This document shows, piece after piece, positions 62,932-64,000 of a stretch of DNA of 64,000 nucleotides (position 1 is the first letter of the stretch; every line of letters begins with the position of its first letter). Below the pieces are notes generated by a model. The model was not told where the DNA came from and ran no database searches. It was given only the letters and a program-made list of their open reading frames with translations. The stretch is from Hyalangium gracile. Its GTDB lineage: Bacteria; Myxococcota; Myxococcia; Myxococcales; Myxococcaceae. The stretch covers positions 826,615-890,614 of the forward strand of contig NZ_JAHXBG010000001.1 of NCBI RefSeq assembly GCF_020103725.1, given 5' to 3'. Made by a program: the position numbers and the translations under genes.

Positions 62932-63627
62932 ATGAGCGCGGCGCCCCTTCCCGAGCACGTGGCGAGGTTCCGGACGGAGTACCGGAGGACGGAGCCGGGG
63001 AAGCGCTACATCGGCTGGGCGCACTTCGCCTTCACGAGCCTGGGCTCGCTGGGGGTGATTGCCTTCGCCGTGAGCCAGCTCTCGGGGGTACGACCGCTCG
63101 AGTGGCTGACGGTGCCGGGGAGCTTCCTGCTGGCGAACGTGGCCGAGTACTTCGGGCACCGGGGCCCGATGCACCACCGGACGAAGGGGCTGGGGCTGGT
63201 GTACCGGAGGCACACGCAGCAGCACCATCACTTCTTCACCCACGAGGCGATGGCCTACGAGTCCAGCCACGACTTCCGGATGGTGCTCTTCCCGCCGGTG
63301 CTGCTGCTCTTCTTCCTGGGAGCCATCGCTACACCCATAGGAGCACTCCTCTTCGCGGTGGGTTCACCGAATATGGGGTGGCTCTTCGTGGCCACGGCGA
63401 TGGGCTACTTCCTCACCTACGAGTGGCTGCACTTCTGCTACCACCTGCCAGCCGAGCACCCGCTGGCCCGCCTGCCACTGCTGGTGAAGCTGAGGACGCA
63501 CCACACGGTGCACCACGATTTGGGGCGGATGGGGCGCTACCACTTCAACATCACCTTCCCCATCTGCGACCGGCTCTTCGGGACGCTCTGGTCGCCCGAG
63601 GACCAGGCAGGCGCCCAAAAGCGCTGA
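62932..63627 (+). CDS. Fatty acid hydroxylase/sterol desaturase family protein
   Basis: A 231-residue membrane protein of the di-iron hydroxylase superfamily: histidine clusters GHRGPMHH (75-82), HTQQHHHFFTH (94-104), HFCYH and HHTVHHD with four to five hydrophobic helices around them. The substrate is unknown (fatty acid, carotenoid or sterol-like). TACACT (62920-62925) lies six bases before the ATG, so the message may be leaderless. It is the last gene before the right-edge promoter region. Confidence 0.88.
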   Translation: MSAAPLPEHVARFRTEYRRTEPGKRYIGWAHFAFTSLGSLGVIAFAVSQLSGVRPLEWLTVPGSFLLANVAEYFGHRGPMHHRTKGLGLVYRRHTQQHHHFFTHEAMAYESSHDFRMVLFPPVLLLFFLGAIATPIGALLFAVGSPNMGWLFVATAMGYFLTYEWLHFCYHLPAEHPLARLPLLVKLRTHHTVHHDLGRMGRYHFNITFPICDRLFGTLWSPEDQAGAQKR

Positions 63628-63719
63628 CGGGAGGAAGAGCTCGCGGGGCCTGGGGGGTTCTCACCGACGGAGGCCATGCACACCCTGGCGCCGCTGATCA
63701 CCTCTTGATCAAGAAGGAT

Positions 63720-63748
63720 TTGACGAGACGGTGACGGGGCGGTAGAGA
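63720..63748 (+). promoter_or_regulatory. Candidate rRNA-type promoter, unit 1
   Basis: TTGACG (63720-63725) and TAGAGA (63743-63748) with a 17-base spacer. It is the first of three similar units spaced about 110 bases, leading to the right edge. Its discriminator is less GC-rich than those of units 2 and 3. Confidence 0.55.
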
Positions 63749-63830
63749 TCCTGTTCCTCCGCGCGGCGTCCTCCGCACAACGGTGTCGAGGTCGTCGGGC
63801 GGGGCGGAAATGAAGGGTCAACGAAGTCGG

Positions 63831-63871
63831 TTGACACAGAACGCGGCAACGAAGTAGAAGCCGCGCCCCTC
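63831..63871 (+). promoter_or_regulatory. Candidate rRNA-type promoter, unit 2
   Basis: TTGACA (63831-63836), 18-base spacer, TAGAAG (63855-63860), followed by the GC-rich discriminator CCGCGCCCCTC, the hallmark of stringently controlled stable-RNA promoters. Unit 3 repeats the -10 and discriminator exactly. Confidence 0.7.
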
Positions 63872-63943
63872 GACAGGACAGCGAAGCGGAAGCGACGCTG
63901 GCCGGAAGAAATCGAGGCCCCAGAAAATTGAATAAGTCACCGG

Positions 63944-63984
63944 TTGACGGCGGCAGCGGCAAAGAGGTAGAAGCCGCGCCCCTC
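63944..63984 (+). promoter_or_regulatory. Candidate rRNA-type promoter, unit 3
   Basis: TTGACG (63944-63949), 18-base spacer, TAGAAG (63968-63973) and the same discriminator CCGCGCCCCTC. No gene follows within the window. The tandem promoter leader suggests a 16S-23S-5S operon beginning just beyond base 64000. Confidence 0.7.
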
Positions 63985-64000
63985 CGGACGAAAGAAGGGA

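Overview
The window is high-GC DNA (about 70% by eye) with dense, mostly short-spaced genes. Lipoproteins, Ser/Thr kinases, sensor kinases, FG-GAP/HYR/LTD surface proteins and WD40 proteins are all abundant. That mix points to a fruiting myxobacterium (Myxococcota), plausibly of the Archangium/Cystobacter group, but I could not run a taxonomic search. No tRNA, CRISPR array, insertion sequence or phage was seen. The last 280 bases look like the tandem promoter leader of an rRNA operon whose 16S gene would start just beyond the right edge.

Layout. 0.4-11.3 kb: two very large surface lipoproteins (FG-GAP/CARDB/HYR, then Ig-like/Fn3/lamin-tail), with a WD40 protein and a small unknown between them. 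11.4-14.9 kb (minus): a membrane-anchored Ser/Thr kinase followed by two exported proteins. 15-20.2 kb: a CBM21-like protein, an aminoacyl-tRNA-protein transferase (bpt), a gamma-glutamylcyclotransferase-like protein, a DRGH nuclease with an EF-hand-like loop, a YddG-like exporter and a NAD(P)-binding protein. 20.4-26.2 kb: a lipoprotein gene tightly coupled to a 1719-residue NLR/STAND-type protein (nucleoside-phosphorylase fold, NACHT NTPase, pentapeptide repeats, 14 WD40 blades). 27.3-30.3 kb: an NtrB/NtrC-type two-component pair. 30.3-39.0 kb (minus): a type VI secretion effector module running vgrG, TPR adaptor-like gene, PAAR-like/Rhs toxin, immunity gene. 39.4-42.0 kb: a membrane-protein operon and an unknown. 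42.0-43.6 kb: hipBA with an AT-rich operator array. 43.9-47.1 kb: two lipoprotein genes (one VWA/YfbK-like) and a ParE-type toxin-antitoxin pair. 47.2-53.5 kb: an OmpR-type two-component pair and a three-gene receiver/sensor-kinase operon. 53.7-63.6 kb: an SPFH protein, a carboxypeptidase-regulatory-like repeat protein, a vgr-related HExxH protein, a MarR regulator with its partner, a 5'-nucleotidase-like lipoprotein, a SnoaL-like protein, peptide deformylase and a fatty-acid-hydroxylase-type protein.

The region is rich in conflict functions. The most notable are (i) the Rhs protein, whose C-terminal tip I align by eye to the CD38/ADP-ribosyl cyclase fold (W, TLE, SRRFAE and a final E all present), next to an Imm74-like immunity gene, and (ii) the PNP-NACHT-pentapeptide-WD40 protein, a candidate abortive-infection or self/non-self sensor. 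Four copies of a short palindromic element with a conserved loop lie in four unrelated intergenic gaps and are not explained by any gene.
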